A DNA stretch of 64,000 nucleotides from Cenococcum geophilum 1.58 (taxonomy: Eukaryota > Ascomycota > Dothideomycetes > Gloniales > Gloniaceae): assembly GCA_001692895.1 (NCBI GenBank), contig KV748202.1, positions 372,001 through 436,000 on the forward strand. The letters are read 5' to 3'. The position numbers and the translations under genes were made by a program. Each line of letters begins with the position of its first letter. Positions within the stretch are counted from its first letter, which is position 1. The notes below the pieces were generated by a model that worked only from the letters and a program-made list of their open reading frames with translations, was not told the origin of the DNA and did no database searches. Below are positions 21,830 to 35,432 of the stretch, in pieces.

Positions 21830-24800
21830 ATACCACCAAAAGCAGCCACCACAACGCCATTAACGGCGGCAACTACTTTAAGGTTAGGTGACACCAGTAT
21901 AGCAAATACTAACTCACAGCAACCTATAATGGTTGAACAACTATAAGAGATAGTTAACTAGTTAACGGAAAATAATATAACGTTGGAAAATAGGATTAAT
22001 AGGATAGGCGTAGCAAAGGTTAAGTTACCATCGATTAAAAGATACTTAGGAGAAAGATTAAAGCTTAAAGGATTTCTTACGCAAATGCACTTTAAGGTCG
22101 CGCAGGAAGGAGCTAAGCTGGCAACACCTATAGATTAAATAGCGTACGCAGGATTATTCTTAACAGGAAGAGTACTTAAATAGTTTAAGCCTTACCTTAT
22201 AGAAATCTAGGTAAATAGAATAATAACTACGAACCAAGAAGTAAGGTTTATGTTCTTAAGCTAGAATAGATTTATAGAACGACTTACGTAAATATTTAGA
22301 GACCTAAAGGCAGTAACTACGGCGGAAAGGAAACTCCAAGATATTATATAACGAACTTCAGCAATTAAGTATACAACGCTGTTCCAGACATTAGCAATAT
22401 AAGTAGAGTGGAATAATAGGGCGCTTATGGCACAGTATAAATAGGGACTTAAGGCTAAAGTCTAAAACGCGATTATTTTAATAGAAGATGCGGACACCTT
22501 AAGGGAACTAATAGATTAAGTAATTAAGATTAACAATCGGATCTACCAAAGGGAATAGGCTAAGAGAGGTTAGGATAGAGTTTCACAGTTATATAAGGCG
22601 TAGGGTATGCAACAACTAAAGCTAAGTTAGAAACTATGGTATGGCGCAGAGCTAATAGACCTAAGTGGTACTAAAGAAGCCTATAAGAGATGGAGCAAAA
22701 AACTATAGAAACCCAGAGGATAAGGATTAAGTAATTAAAGGTCTAAGGAGCAGAGGCCAAATCAGGGATCTTAGTAGCAGAAGATATTTAGGCGGACTCT
22801 ATAATAAGAAAAATGGTTTAGAGAAGGAGCTTATATAAATTACGGAAAATAAGGTTACTTTATAAGGGATTACAAAGATGGTTAGAAGTACTATATAATA
22901 AAGGGAACTAGACTAATAGTAAATGACACACACGTATAGAGAAACGATAGTATACTGCGAGGAACAAAGGAGTGTTCAATTAGAAGTTTTGCGTTTTATT
23001 ATAACAACGCATACTAAATTCATAAGGACGCTAAGTACGGCATAAGCTATTGGCCATAAGAGCTAGCATCTACAGGATATAGAGGAACTAACGAACCAGT
23101 TTATAGATCGGATATTAAGGATAATAAATTTAATATAGGCGAAACATTTTGTGATAATAAGGCAATAGAAGCGGTTTACTAGGAACACATAGCCATTAAA
23201 GATATTATATTAGAGGTAGAGGATAATTCCACTACGGAACAGGGAACATTAGTAGGGATTAAGACCCCACTAGATACGATGTCTATCGCTTCGTAAGACG
23301 TAAGAGAAGTAGGATAGTAAACCACTTCGGCACTCAATAAAGGTAAAAGGCTAAAGGCTTAAGATTCTTAAGACGAGATAAGGGACAACTAAGATTCTTA
23401 AGATGAGATAAGGCAAGCTTAAGGACCCACAATAGACGATAACCAATGGAGCAGAGTAATAGCTTAGTTTAGTAATATACGAATGAGCTTAGGACGAAGT
23501 TTCCTAAAGGTATAAGATTCTCAAGATAAGATAAGTGAGATTTAAGACTCTTAAGACGAGATAAGAACACTAAGTAAGCCTAATTAGACTAAGGCTGGAG
23601 CTAAGCTTAAGTTAGAAGCAAGCTTAGGATTAGAGAATCTAAGGGACTAAGAATTTGGAGTATAAATCAGAATACCTATAAGTAAGAGGTAAGGAGCTTC
23701 TTTATAGATTAAAGAATCTGTAATATAAATAGTAGTTAGACTAGGAGACAGATATATAGACCTAGAGGACTTACTAGGAGAACGCAGTATTCGGCCTAAA
23801 GATTAAAAAGTTAATACTAAGATTAAGAAGTAAGAAGACTTTGAGAATCTATCTATAAAACGCAAACTAAAAGAAACCATAGAAGAGTTTAGGCAAAGAA
23901 TTATTATATAGCAAGAATAGAAACTAGATAAGAGATCTAGTATATTGGGATGTATAAAGGACAAAGCACTAGTATAAAGAATTACTAATAGGCCTAGGGC
24001 AGGCATACTAAGAGCTAAGTAGCTTACCGAACTGGAAAATAAAGAGGATTTAGGAATTCCTACTAGGTTCGAAGAACGATATATAAAAGGCTATTATAAC
24101 GCAGTAATAAAAAGATACTTCCTTACGGATAAGCCGTATATACTCTAATAGCTGTACTAAAAGTAGTATAGACAGCGACATAACGATAAGTGGGAAGATT
24201 TCTATATATAGTTAGATAAGAAAGTTATCTAAGACTACCTAATTACAGAAAAGGCTATAAGTTATATTAAAGGAGCCTTAATTATAACGTTAAAGGATTT
24301 AAAGGAACAATTAGAGGACTAAAGAAGTAAGAGACGTATCTTAGTACCTGCGAATAAAGTTATAACGTTTAGATTAGCACGATAAAGGTTTAAACTTAAG
24401 GATAAAGACGAGCTAAGAGTTAACCTAAAGTACCTAGCATACTATACGCTATTATAGATTATATGCGTGGACGATATATATAAAATGTATAGGAATCTAA
24501 AGAAAAAGAATCGAAAATACCTTATAAGGATGTATTAGATAATAGATAAGTAATAATATAGGAATGCTAAGTATATATATAGCTGGTATTTAGCAGAAGT
24601 TTAGAAGTTAGAAGACTTAATACTTTAGCCAGGAAGATTTCTTACGGAAGAATGCCTAGATGGATAATAGTGGTGGGAATGCCTAGAGAACACGTATTTA
24701 TGGTATATTAAAGATAAAAAGCGAACTAGATATTGGCTAAAGAGCGAGCTAAGTGCAGTAAGATTAAACAGCTAATAGTTAGGAAAAGTAGAGGCCTACG

Positions 24801-27800
24801 GGACTAGAGGGAACTAGTAGTAGAGCCTTAGACCCTTAAAGGAATTTAAGAATAACACCTAAATTTATAAGTTAAATAGTAAGATTAACAGTTTAAAGCG
24901 CTAATAGATAGTGGAGTAACGCGAAACTATATCTTATTAGTAATAGTTAAGAGAATGGGATTACCTTATAGGCAGAAGGAGCAATCTTACCTATTAGTTA
25001 TAATTTTAGGAGATCTAATAGCCTATAGAGGAGGGATTATTAATCTTAAAATAGGACCTATTTAAATAACTATTAAAGGAAGACGAATTAAGATATCTTT
25101 TAATATCCTACCATTAGGACAGGATAAGGCAGTATTAGGAATGCCTTAGTTATAGGAATATAATTTAAAGATTGATTAGATTATAGGTTAGGTTAATATT
25201 AGAGATACTTAACGCCGCTAGATGTAATAATAAGCTAAGTTAGTATAGTACTAAGTCGGAGTAATATATAAAGAGACTAAGTAAGGCTTAAGTTATATAC
25301 TAAAGAGATACCATAAGTATAGCAAGAAACTATGGTTACTAGAAAGTAAAAAGCTGTTAAAGTATATAGTATAGGACTATAAGATAGAATTGGAGCTAGG
25401 AACGAGTCTAAAGTTCTTTCCAATCTATAAGCTTACTGAAAAAAAAGGTAGAGTATTAAAAGAGTTTATCCAGGAAAACCTATAAAAGGGATACATTAGA
25501 CCATTATAGTTATTAGTAGGTTATCTAGTACTATTTATACCAAAGAAGAATAGTAAGCTAAGGCTATATATTGACTATAGATAGTTAAACAGCATTACTA
25601 GGAAGGATAGGTATCCTTTACCCTTAATTAGTAAGATCTAAGATAGAATAGGTAACGCGCAAATCTTTATAAAGATAGATCTAAGATAGGTATACTATTA
25701 GATTAGGATTAAGAAAGGCGACGAATAGAAGGCAGCCTTTAGGTTAAAAGAAGGACTATATAAACCATTAGTTATACAATTTAGGCTTATAAATGTACTA
25801 GCAACATTCTAAAAGCGTATTAATAATATATTAGGAGAACACTTGGATAAATTTGTTATAGTATATCTTAATAATATTATTATCTACTTAATAACTAAGG
25901 AAGAATATAAAGGATATGTTAAATGGGTTTTAAAGAGACTATAAGAAGAACAGATGCTAGTAGTAATTAAAAAATGCGAGTTCTTTACTAGGAAGACCGA
26001 TTTTATTAAATTTATTATTAAACTAGGCCAACTTAGTATAGATCTAAAAAAGATTAAGGCTATAGTAAATTAGTAAGAACTAGAGAACGTTATACAGTTA
26101 AGGTTATTCCTAGGGTTTTATAATTACTGTAGAAGGTTTATAGCATAATGGTTAAAGGATATTAAGCTATTTACGTAACTAATAAAGAAAGAAGAACTAT
26201 AGGTATAGGGAGAGGAGTAACGAGAACTATTTAAAAAAGTTAAAGGATTATTCACCTAGGAGCTAGTTCTTAAGATCTATTAACTAAAACTAGAGACGGT
26301 TATAGAAACGGATATATTAGACTATATACTAGGGGCGTGCTTTATATAGAAATATTAAAATAGATAGCACCTAGTGGTATATTATAGTTAAAAAATAATA
26401 CTACTAGAGTTAAACTATAATATTTATAATAAGGAGTTGTTAGGTATAGTTATAGTACTAAAGAAATAGAGAGCATTCTTATAAGGTATAGAGAAACCAT
26501 TTATAGTTAAAATGGACTATAAGAACCTAATAGGATTTTTAATAATAAAGGAACTTAACCAAAGATAGGTTAAATGGGTAGAGATGCTTGCGGAATACTA
26601 TTTTAAGATTTAGTATACTAAGGGCATAGATAATACGCGAGTAGATGCTCTAAGTTAAAAAGCTAAACTATAAAACAATAAGAAGCCATTAGGGGCTTTA
26701 CTACGAAAAGATATAGATAGACTAATTAGGTATAACTATCCAAAAATCGCAGTAATATAAGAAGACGATGAACTAGAGAGGGTTTACAAGTCACTAGAGA
26801 GCTTTTAGGCATAAAGAATTCTAGAAGCATAACTAGAAGATCCACAGACGGATATATATGAAAATTAAGAAGTAAAGTATATCCTAAGAAGCATAGTAGA
26901 GTAATTTATAGAAGAGTTCTATAAGGGATTAACTCAGGGACACAATGGAGCCATAGGCTTAGTGTTAAGACTTTAAGAAGAATATATTATTAATAGAATC
27001 TAAAATATCGCAAGAAAAGTAATAAAGGAGTATTTAGATTACTAAAGAAATAAACTAATAAGGTATAAGCTATATGGAGGGCTACAACCTATTAAAATAC
27101 TAGAAAGACCATAGGAGGTTATATTATAGGACTTTATCGTTAAGTTGCTAAGGTTAAGAGATCCTATTACCGGATAAGATTATAATGCGATCTTAGTAAT
27201 AGTAGATAAGCTTATAAAATAGGGATACTTTATAGCATACACAGAAGAAATATTAGTAGAAGATATTGCTAGAATCTATATTAAAGAAGTATTTATAAAA
27301 TATAGGGTACTAAGTAAAATTATATTAGATAGGGATCTAAGATTTATAGCAGCATTCTAGGAGGTATTCTTGGCGGAGTAAGGAGTTTAAGTAGTAACTT
27401 CTACCGCATATTATCCGCAGACAGACGGTTAAACGGAAAGATTAAATTAGATACTTGAGCAGTATCTAAGGCATTATGTTAATTACGCATAAAACAATTA
27501 GGTATCGCTATTACTAGTTATACAGTTTATATATAATATAACACCTTAAGAAGGAATAGGCATATTACTATTTAAGGCAAATTACGGATACGAGCTAAGA
27601 ATATTATTATTACTATAGTAAGTAAAGAAAACAAGTAGTATAGCTAAAGAAAGAATAAAGACGTTAATAAATCTTTATATAGACCTTATAGAATTAGCAA
27701 AGAAAGTATAAAAGAGAATAAAAAAGTACTATAATGCTAAGAAATCTAAGGGACCAGATCTTAAGGAGGGAGATAAAGTATAGCTACTATATAAGAATTT

Positions 27801-28310
27801 TAAGAGTCAACGACTAAGTAAGAAGTTGGACTATGTTACACTAGGACCTTTTAAAATTATATAAAGAATTTCACCGGTCACGTTTAAGTTAAACCTACCA
27901 GCCAAGATAAAGATCTACCCTATACAGCATATTATAATACTAGAGCTAGTATATAGGAATATTAAGCCACTGGTCTATAAAGCAGACATATATAGAGGAT
28001 AAGAGGAAGACAAATAGCAAATTTTAAAGATCGTTAGTTATAAGGACGTTGATAATAAAACATAGTATAAGGTTAAATAGATAGGCTATACCGAGACTAC
28101 CTAAGAACCACTAGAGAATTTAAAGAACGCTATAAGAAAGGTATAGGAGTATTAAAAGAGATTAGGTTAGGCAGCATTAATAAAGAAGGATCGCCAAAGA
28201 ATAAATTACCTAAGGGGGACCCAAGAAGAGCAGTTGCCGAGCTACTTAGATCTATTTCCTTCTCTATTAAAGGAGAATCCGTTCTTTTATTACTAAGTTC
28301 CTATAAACCC
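21830..28310 (+). pseudogene. Gypsy-2 gag-pol remains with chromodomain
   Basis: A nearly continuous reading can be followed, broken by TAG/TAA at expected Gln or Trp codons. Gag is visible from about 21920 (LPSIKRYLGERLKLKGFL at 22028-22080). A degraded zinc knuckle lies near 22827-22875 (NYGK-stop-GYFIRD, Cys changed to Tyr). The protease core ALIDSGVTRNYI is at 24895-24940, RT LRLYIDYR near 25560 and RKDRYPLPL near 25605. The RT catalytic box reads YLNNIIIY at about 25863 where YLDD is expected, so both Asp are lost. Integrase shows YYPQTDGQTERLNQ-like sequence near 27410 (with Gln stops), and the chromodomain about 28020-28130 ends GYTETT-stop-EPLENLKNA. No function is possible. Confidence 0.9.
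23358..23575 (+). repeat. Four copies of AAGATTCTTAAGACGAGATAAG within Gypsy-2
   Basis: Units near 23360, 23390, 23514 and 23545 encode the same degenerate peptide (DSQDEIR if the TAA is read as Gln). They lie in the unusually long spacer between the Gag zinc knuckle and the protease. Confidence 0.65.
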
Positions 28311-28889
28311 TATTCTATAAGTTTCTATTTCTTAAAATAAACCTTCTTATAAACCTTTTTAAGATAAAGTAAACGAGTAAACGCCGTAATACGAGTATCT
28401 AGGGCCTTCTATTCTATATCTTAAGAACGTTTTAATTTAGCAAGGGCTTAAGACAGTTTACTATCTAGCCGTGTAGCAGCAGATTAAATATAAAACCTTA
28501 AAATAAATTAATTAGGGAACTAGACGACTATTAAGAATAATAGGTCGTGTATATTTAGTATTAGGGGTAGAGCAAACGTCACAGGACGAATAAATATTTA
28601 CTTTAGTACACTCTAAATAAGAGGACGGTTATTGTAAAGATGGACTCGCCAACGTAATATAGACTAACCCCTCTTTTAAGCAACGAGAACACAGAGACGG
28701 TATAATCTTACTAAGAAATAATATTGCAGCAACAATATAAGCACGACGTTAGGCGTATAAAGAAGAAATTACTTTAGGTATAATAAGTAGTAATATTAAC
28801 TAAATTAATTAAACGGATATTACACCTCTAATAAACAACTTAGAGATAGTTAGAATCTTTAAGGATAAAGATAAAAAGGAGGGAGATAG

Positions 28890-29311
28890 TGTTACGGACG
28901 CTTTAAGTATAATATTATAACTACTTAGAGAGAAGTCGGAAGAAGCTAGTTAGTTAATTTAGGCACGGTCTAGGATAGAGCCGATAGAACTATATAATAA
29001 GGAATAGTAGCTAAGGTTATATAATATGCTACGTGTTAAATAAAAGGAATAAGAGGAACTTATGTACCTTATATATAAGACGTATATTACGTATAAGAAG
29101 GATTTTATAGAAGTACAGTCGTGTATTTAAGGACCCTTAGCCTTACCTAGATAGTTCCTTCCTTGTAGTAATTCTTAGAATACAATTAGAGTTAATCTAT
29201 TAGGCAACCACTCTACTAGTTATTATTACGTTGTTGACTTTATTTTGCTTCACCTACATACCTAGCCCAATAACGAGCTTATCGTAGTACTTACTATAAG
29301 GTTCCGTTACA
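28890..29311 (+). repeat. 3' LTR of Gypsy-2
   Basis: 422 bp, same ends as the 5' LTR, more AT-decayed than it. Confidence 0.95.
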
Positions 29312-29868
29312 GATATAAAATAGGAGGTTTATAGCGCCTATAGCTATAAGGTTATTAATCTAGCTAACCTAAGAGCTAAACTAACCCTTTTAGATATCTA
29401 GCTCTAGCTAGATTATTAATAGTAGTATATTAGGGGGGGTACGGAGGACGGCCTGGAAAGAGATTTCTCCTTCCTTTTTAGGACGGGCGGTAAGCTCCCT
29501 GTTTTTAACAGCCTTTTAAGACTTAGAGCGTATTAAGCTTAGTTACTTAGGGGACAAAGCCCCCGTAACTTTAGCGTGTCATCCCCCGTTTAGTTAGGGG
29601 ACTAACCGCCCGTCCCAAAAAGGAAGAAGAAATATCTTTTCTGGGCCGTCCTCCGTAACGCTTGTCTTATAAATCTTAAAGTAGTCTATTTACGGCGTAT
29701 AGCCAGCTATTATCCGTATAAACTCTAATAGTAACGAGTTTAAATATCTACTTCTAGTTTTACCTACTAACGCGTTTAGTCTAGTCCTTACTAACTCCTT
29801 TTAGCTTTACTATTTTAGCGCTAACTACTGGAGTTAACAGGGGGGTGTAGAGGGGGTGTTGTGCAATA
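29312..29868. other. Decayed spacer between Gypsy-2 and Copia-1, holding a MITE
   Basis: AT-rich apart from the MITE at 29442-29655. The end (GGGGGGTGTAGAGGGGGTGTTGTG) looks like a polypurine tract followed by the first bases of an R5-type LTR, the rest of which continues beyond Copia-1 at 35326. Confidence 0.5.
29442..29655. mobile_element. 214-bp MITE (family R3), TA duplication
   Basis: Ends CGGAGGACGGCC and GGCCGTCCTCCG, with inverted homology continuing about 50 bp (CCTTTTTAGGACGGGCGGT against GACTAACCGCCCGTCCC); TA on both sides (29440-29441, 29656-29657). A second copy in the opposite internal orientation is at 36594-36806. Little RIP is seen, in line with RIP sparing short repeats. 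Confidence 0.85.
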
Positions 29869-30113
29869 TATTGGCCGCTAAGGTAGTTCTATTACAGAGG
29901 TGCGACGGGTGCTGTACGACGTCCGTATTAGACAGTATTAGTCTAGTTTTAACCTATATTATCACTCTCTAGGGACCCCTGTAGGGGGTTAATTCTCTTA
30001 TATATATTAGGGCTCTTAGAGCCACCTTAAATAAGACAGATCACTTGTATAATTCTGTATCTCTACCTACTAGCTAGCTTATATCATTTGTTTTAATACC
30101 TGCCTAGCTGAAA
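29869..30113 (+). repeat. 5' LTR of Copia-1
   Basis: Matches 35081-35325 along its whole length; differences are mostly C/T and G/A. Confidence 0.9.
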
Positions 30114-30289
30114 GTTATAAGCCTGGTAACTTTCTAAGTACTAGGGAGATCTTAGTGGCTAGATGACTACCACTAAGCCTCTTTGAGCATAGTTTGTTAT
30201 GGAATATTACGTGCTTTACGCGTAAGCACGTCTCTTTATATAACCTTAAAATAAAGGCTAATATAGCAACCAAGGACTCTATAAACCCT

Positions 30290-33200
30290 CTTTTACTAAC
30301 CTAAAAAGACTGGCCTTTATGGTTTTAATTTATCCGCTAAGAAGTAAGTTTTGCGAAGATCTGGGACTATGTTGACCTAGATAAGATAGAGAACGAAATT
30401 AAAGAAAATAATGAGCCAGCCATACCCTTGATAGTAGTAGCTCCTACAGCACCCGCAGCGGCTCCTAAAGCACTAGTAGCGGCTCCTAAAGCACCTGCAG
30501 AAGCTCTAGCAGCACCTACAGCAGCTCCAGCAGCAACTCCATCTACTGGAACAGCTACACCTAGGTTATTAAGTCAATAAGGACAACAACCTTAGTAATC
30601 TTTAGAGATATAGAGAATGCTTTTTAAGCTCTATAAGCTCTAATAATAAGACTACCTAAAGCGGGAAGAGAAGCTCTATATATTTGCAGCACTTTTGTAT
30701 ACCACTATAGGCACTAACTTCTTAGGTTATCTTAAGAACCTTACTATACCCTATTTGGTTCTAAGACAGCTAAAGAAGGTAGTAAAGCCATCTTAAGCTA
30801 TGTTGTAGTAGATGGTATTAGATGATCTTAAGAAAAGGAAATAAGGGCCTAAACGCTAGATACTGGAGTTATGGCTTTAGCTTTATATTACAATCGTATA
30901 AAATAGCGAAGAGCTAGAGGAAGGGTTAATAGAGGTAACAGAAAGCAGTATTATACGAGCCTTTGTCTAGGACTATAAGGAGATCTGTCTAGCTCTGTAC
31001 TATACCTTTATTTAGAAGGTAGCGAAGAGGTTAGAGAAGCTTAAAATGGCGATAATGATTAAGGAATTTAACCTCCTTTATAAGCATCTAAATACGGGAT
31101 GTAACGCCCATACTATACTCTTAGGGCAGCTAGCTGTAGATCCTATAATATTTACTACCCTAGTACCCTCTTAATCGACTAAGTTAAAGTACTTTGCCTG
31201 TGGTTTACCCCATAAGCTAAAGAATTATAAGTAACTATTTTAGTCTTTTTAAGGTCCTAACTTTGTACCGAATAATGAGTGTCTATAAAGGTGTTAGGAA
31301 TAGCTTAAGGGCTTAATAAATAAGCAGTATTATAACAAAAGGGTTAAGTAGATTGAGAAGGAAGGCCCTAGGTTAAGGACATCTCTAGCTTTTGCTAAAA
31401 GGATTAAGGATCTGGATAGGCCCCGAGCTATAGCGGCTGCTGTAATAATATCCTTTTTATTATTAATATTATTGTAGGATTATCTGGATCTGTTTTTGAT
31501 TAATGCCTGGGGGTATAATACTATGGTAGACACCCACTTCTGCAACGATATTAGGTATTTCCATAACCTTAAGCTATATATATTTATAGCAACGGCTAGA
31601 GATTCTGGGGCAGAAATCTATGGATACAGTGATATTAACTTGGCAATTAAGGTGGGTAAATAACGCCTGACTTAATATCTGATATTAAGGAACGTAGCGT
31701 ACACTCCGTATTTTTATACTAATCTGATATCCGCAGCAAAGCTCTATAGGGTTGGAGTAATTATAGACTAATTTATAAACTACCTACACTATAAGGATAA
31801 CGGAAGCCTATTCGCCAACCTTATAGAATATGGAGGTCTCTACCTTATTGATACCATTACCTGCTTACTACCTACTCCTATAGCCTATGCTACGTCTACT
31901 AGATTCTTTGAGACCTCAGCATATAATAAAGTATGGCATTAGCGCTTACTACACTGCGATATGGAGTTAGTGGATTATCTGCTAACTGCGGTAGACGGGG
32001 TTAAAGTGGTTAAGACGGATAGAGGAAGAACTCCGTATGGTATACCACTTTATAAACCATGTATTCTTAGAAAGATGATATAGCAGACATCTCGCAGAAT
32101 ATCTGTAAAGGGAACCTACCCTTTTAAACGAGTACACTTTAATATTATTATGGAAGAAGACGGGTTTAATAGAGACACGTGTGTAGCCTACTTTTGGTGT
32201 AACTATATAAAGTACTATTATGCTTTTCCTATTAAGAACTATAAGCAAGAGACGCTGCTCCCACTTTTTAAATTAATAATAGCATTTGCGAAGAAATTTG
32301 ATGCTTAAGGTGTTCGTATTTAGTATATGGATAAGGAGCAAGATATAGGCGCTAGGGTAAAGAACCTCATCCAGCTTGACGGAGGTGTTATTAAGCAATT
32401 AATACTAGATACCCTAGCTTAAAATGGACCTATAGAGAGGTTAGGGAGAGCTATTTCTAAATAAGCAAGGACTGCTATTATTAAAGTAAAGTTACCTGTA
32501 GATTTGTGGCCTAAGTTTGTGCTCCTTATAGTGTTCCTACTTAATTAAACTCCCATTAAGTCCATTAACTAGAAGACCCTATTTAAGATACTGTATAAAT
32601 GGAAGCTATGGCTAGTAGGGCTTTGTATAGCTGGATTTTTAACCTACGTGCTTATTAAATATGGTATTCCTAGGAAGGTAAAGTTTAAGCCACAAGCCTA
32701 AATAGGCTATCTTGTTGGTATGGAAGCGTTAAATATCTATAGGATATAGATACTAACTACTAACTACATTATCCGATCTCGTAATATACAAATTAATAAG
32801 TTAAAGAGATATTAATCTTCTAAAACACCAGAATATCTTATTATCTTATAGGCTTAAAAGGATTGTTTTTAGTAAGTCTAGGACCTATTAAATAATCTAT
32901 AAGATGGTAGTAAGAACTAGATAGAGAACTTTAACAAAGAACTAGATGTAAGACTACCGTATTTAGTAAATATTGACATTACTCCTATGTTAAAAAGCAT
33001 TTAGATCTTAATAGAAGAACTCTGTTAGCTACCTACCCCAAAGCTAACTTTAGAACTATCTATACTATTAGCGTCTTCGGCGCCTCAGCAATTACTATCT
33101 ATAGTAGCATCTACGCCATAGACACTATCTACTACTTAGTCATCTTCTAAAGTTACTAAACCACTGTTTATAGACCCTATACCTTATTCCGAACCTCAGA

Positions 33201-34990
33201 TGATAGCAGGCTCATCATTAGGGGGTAAGAGACGTTCTGGCCGTAAAAAGCGGCCTACGGCAAAGAAGAAAGATATGCCAAATTAGGATTTATAACAACG
33301 AGCCTTTGCGGTTTAAATTAATGATGGTGATAATAAGCTTATTAATCCAGATATAACACTATTAGCTTATACTTTCTATACTGCTGCTATAAAGACGCAC
33401 GGATATTAAGATAACTTTCCACCACTACTAAGGTCTTAGAAAGAGATGCTTAATTATAAGTACGCTACGGAGTTTAAAGCAGCTACTTATACTGAGATAA
33501 AGGCCTTAATAGGAAAACACACCTGGGATGAGGTACGACTAGTTAAGAAGGTTTATTAACTTCTTACTATATAGGTCTTTACGTACAAGGAAGATTTAGA
33601 TGGCTTTATTATAAGATTTAAAGCTTATCTAGTTATCTGCGGAGACCTCTAAGCAGTCTTATAAGAGGAGGTTAAAGCTATAACGGCAGCCTATTAAACC
33701 TTCCGTCTACTTTGTGCTCTTATTGCTAGCTTTAACCTAGATGTTATACAGATTAACGCCGTTAACGCCTTTATTAATGCTTTAGTTGACGATAAGGTCT
33801 ACCTTATTCCCCTTAAGGGTGTAGACCTACCACCTAAATTCTCTCTCCGTCTAAGAAAGGCAATATACGGACTACGTAAATCTCCTAAATTATAGTTTTT
33901 AGAAATGTCTACTGCTCTATAAAGCATGGGTTTAAAGGCTATACTAGATGAGCTATGTCTTTATGTATACCCTACCAAACCTATCTTTATATTCTTTTAC
34001 GTTAACAATATCCTAATTATAGGACACCTGAGCTGTTATTAGCAGATGGTGGACATCCTAAAGTAGCTATAAGATCGATTCGAGATACGCCAAATACCTT
34101 AATTTATGTTATTCCTAAATACTTGTGTCGTCTAAGATTAATAAAAGGGAAAGCTCTGGCTCTGTTTAGATTAGTATCTTAAGAAGCTAGTCTTAATATA
34201 CCATTTAGAATATCTGAAGCTATTAGCTACACCACTATCGGGCCAGGAATTAACACCGTACGAGGGAGAAGCTACGCTAAATTAGATGAAAGGATATTAA
34301 CGCTGTGTAGGTTCTGTAATATATCCGGCATCTACTATATAACCAGACGTCGCCTTTTCTGTTAGTAGGCTAGCTGAATTCTTAAAAAATCCGTTGCTAG
34401 CTTATCTTGCGGAGATTAATAGATTGCTTACCTATCTCTATAATACTAGATATCTTGCTCTTAAGTTCTTTATAATTACACTATATAAGATAAACTAGGT
34501 TCTAAAGGCTGCTTCTAATGCTAGCTTTGCTAATAATGCTCTAATATAACGGAGCTTATAGGGTTTTTTAATAAGCCTATTTAATAGACCTATAGTATAG
34601 TAGGTAATTAGATAAAAGGTAGTTACTAAGTCCACTATAGAGGCAGAACTCCTAGCTCTCTTGCGCGTTGGTAGAGAGGTAGAGTATATAGTTTAGATCT
34701 TTAAAGCTATTAGATTTGATCCAGAACAGGACGTTATTATTAATTATAATAATTAGTAGTTAGTATGGATCGTAATGAAAGAGACTCCTACGGTATCTAT
34801 AAAACTCCGACACGTAGATATCTATTAATTCTGGCTTTGCTAGGAGGTCTAAAACGGAAGCTTTGTTGTATAATGGGTACTAATAAGCGAGATGGTTGTA
34901 GATGGACTAACTAAAGCTCTCTTAAAGCAAAAACACTAAAAGTTTGTTGAAGTCTTGGGGCTCCGCGATATTAGACATCTAGTTAATTGA
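30290..34990 (+). pseudogene. Copia-1 polyprotein remains
   Basis: One plus-strand frame can be followed with many TAG/TAA stops. An Ala/Pro-rich segment (PAAAPKALVAAPKAPAEAL) lies at 30440-30510. The region around 31560-31740 (GYSDINLAIKVG then NVAYTPYFYTNLISAAKL) matches the protease to pre-integrase part of Copia polyproteins. The GAG-pre-integrase segment (VWH-stop-RLLHC) follows near 31930, then an integrase core 32130-32540. RT covers about 33690-34330, with AIYGLRKSPKL near 33860 and FYVNNILIIG near 33993; the latter has YVNN in place of YVDD. RNase H follows to about 34990. Not functional. Confidence 0.88.
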
Positions 34991-35080
34991 CGCTCGGCAA
35001 AGCTTACTACTAGCTTATCTATCCTAACTACCTAATCCGGTAATCTAGCTCTGACGCTCTGCGCCAGATCTAAGGGGGTA

Positions 35081-35325
35081 TGTTGGCCGCTGAGGTAGTT
35101 CTACTATAGAGGTGCGACAGGTGCTGTACGACGTCCGTATCAGACAGTATTAGTCTAGTTTTAACCTGTATTATTACTCTCTAGGGACCCCTGTAGGGGG
35201 TCAATTCTCTTATATATATTAGGGCTCTTAGAGCCACCTTAAATAAGATAGATTACTTGTATAATTCTGTGTCTCTACCTACCAGCTAGCTTATGTCATT
35301 TGTCTTGATACCTGCCTGGCTGAAA
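35081..35325 (+). repeat. 3' LTR of Copia-1
   Basis: Less decayed copy; ends GCCTGGCTGAAA. The exact terminal bases are slightly ambiguous because CA follows. Confidence 0.9.
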
Positions 35326-35432
35326 CAATGCACTATACGCTATCCGAACCAAATAAACCAAAAAGGTAAGCAAGCATCTAGCACACTTGCCAGGTAAGCT
35401 GCGAAGAAAAATATTTTAGCCAGGTGATATGT
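35326..35432 (+). repeat. R5-type LTR, 3' part (split by Copia-1)
   Basis: CCGAACCAAATAAACC, then AAAAAGGTAAGC and CACACTTGCC are shared with 35773-35887; it ends TCACCTGGCA. Its first bases (TGTTGTG) lie before Copia-1 at about 29857-29863. Confidence 0.6.

Larger units (their letters stand above)
21362..29311 (+). mobile_element. Gypsy-2: complete but RIP-dead chromovirus, TSD GATAT
   Basis: LTRs 21362..21784 and 28890..29311 both run TGTTACGGACGC to GGTTCCGTTACA. GATAT flanks the element (21357-21361 and 29312-29316), proving a single insertion. A purine tract AAAAAGGAGGGAGATAG precedes the right LTR. The internal order is Gag, spacer, protease, RT, RNase H, integrase, chromodomain: Ty3/Gypsy chromovirus order. 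It is 7.95 kb with no large nested insert. Confidence 0.95.
29869..35325 (+). mobile_element. Copia-1: RIP-dead Ty1/Copia retrotransposon
   Basis: Two 245-bp LTRs (29869..30113 and 35081..35325) bound the element; the right one starts TGTTGGCCGC, the left TATTGGCCGC after RIP. Flanking five bases are CAATA (29864-29868) and CAATG (35326-35330), one G/A change apart. AAGGGGGTA precedes the right LTR. Removing the element joins TGTTGTG to CAATGCACTATACGC, which restores the start of an R5-type LTR, so Copia-1 landed in that older repeat. Confidence 0.9.

Noticed and set aside
31982..32248. 88-codon minus-strand frame in Copia-1
   Set aside because: Antisense to the readable integrase region of the Copia-1 polyprotein.
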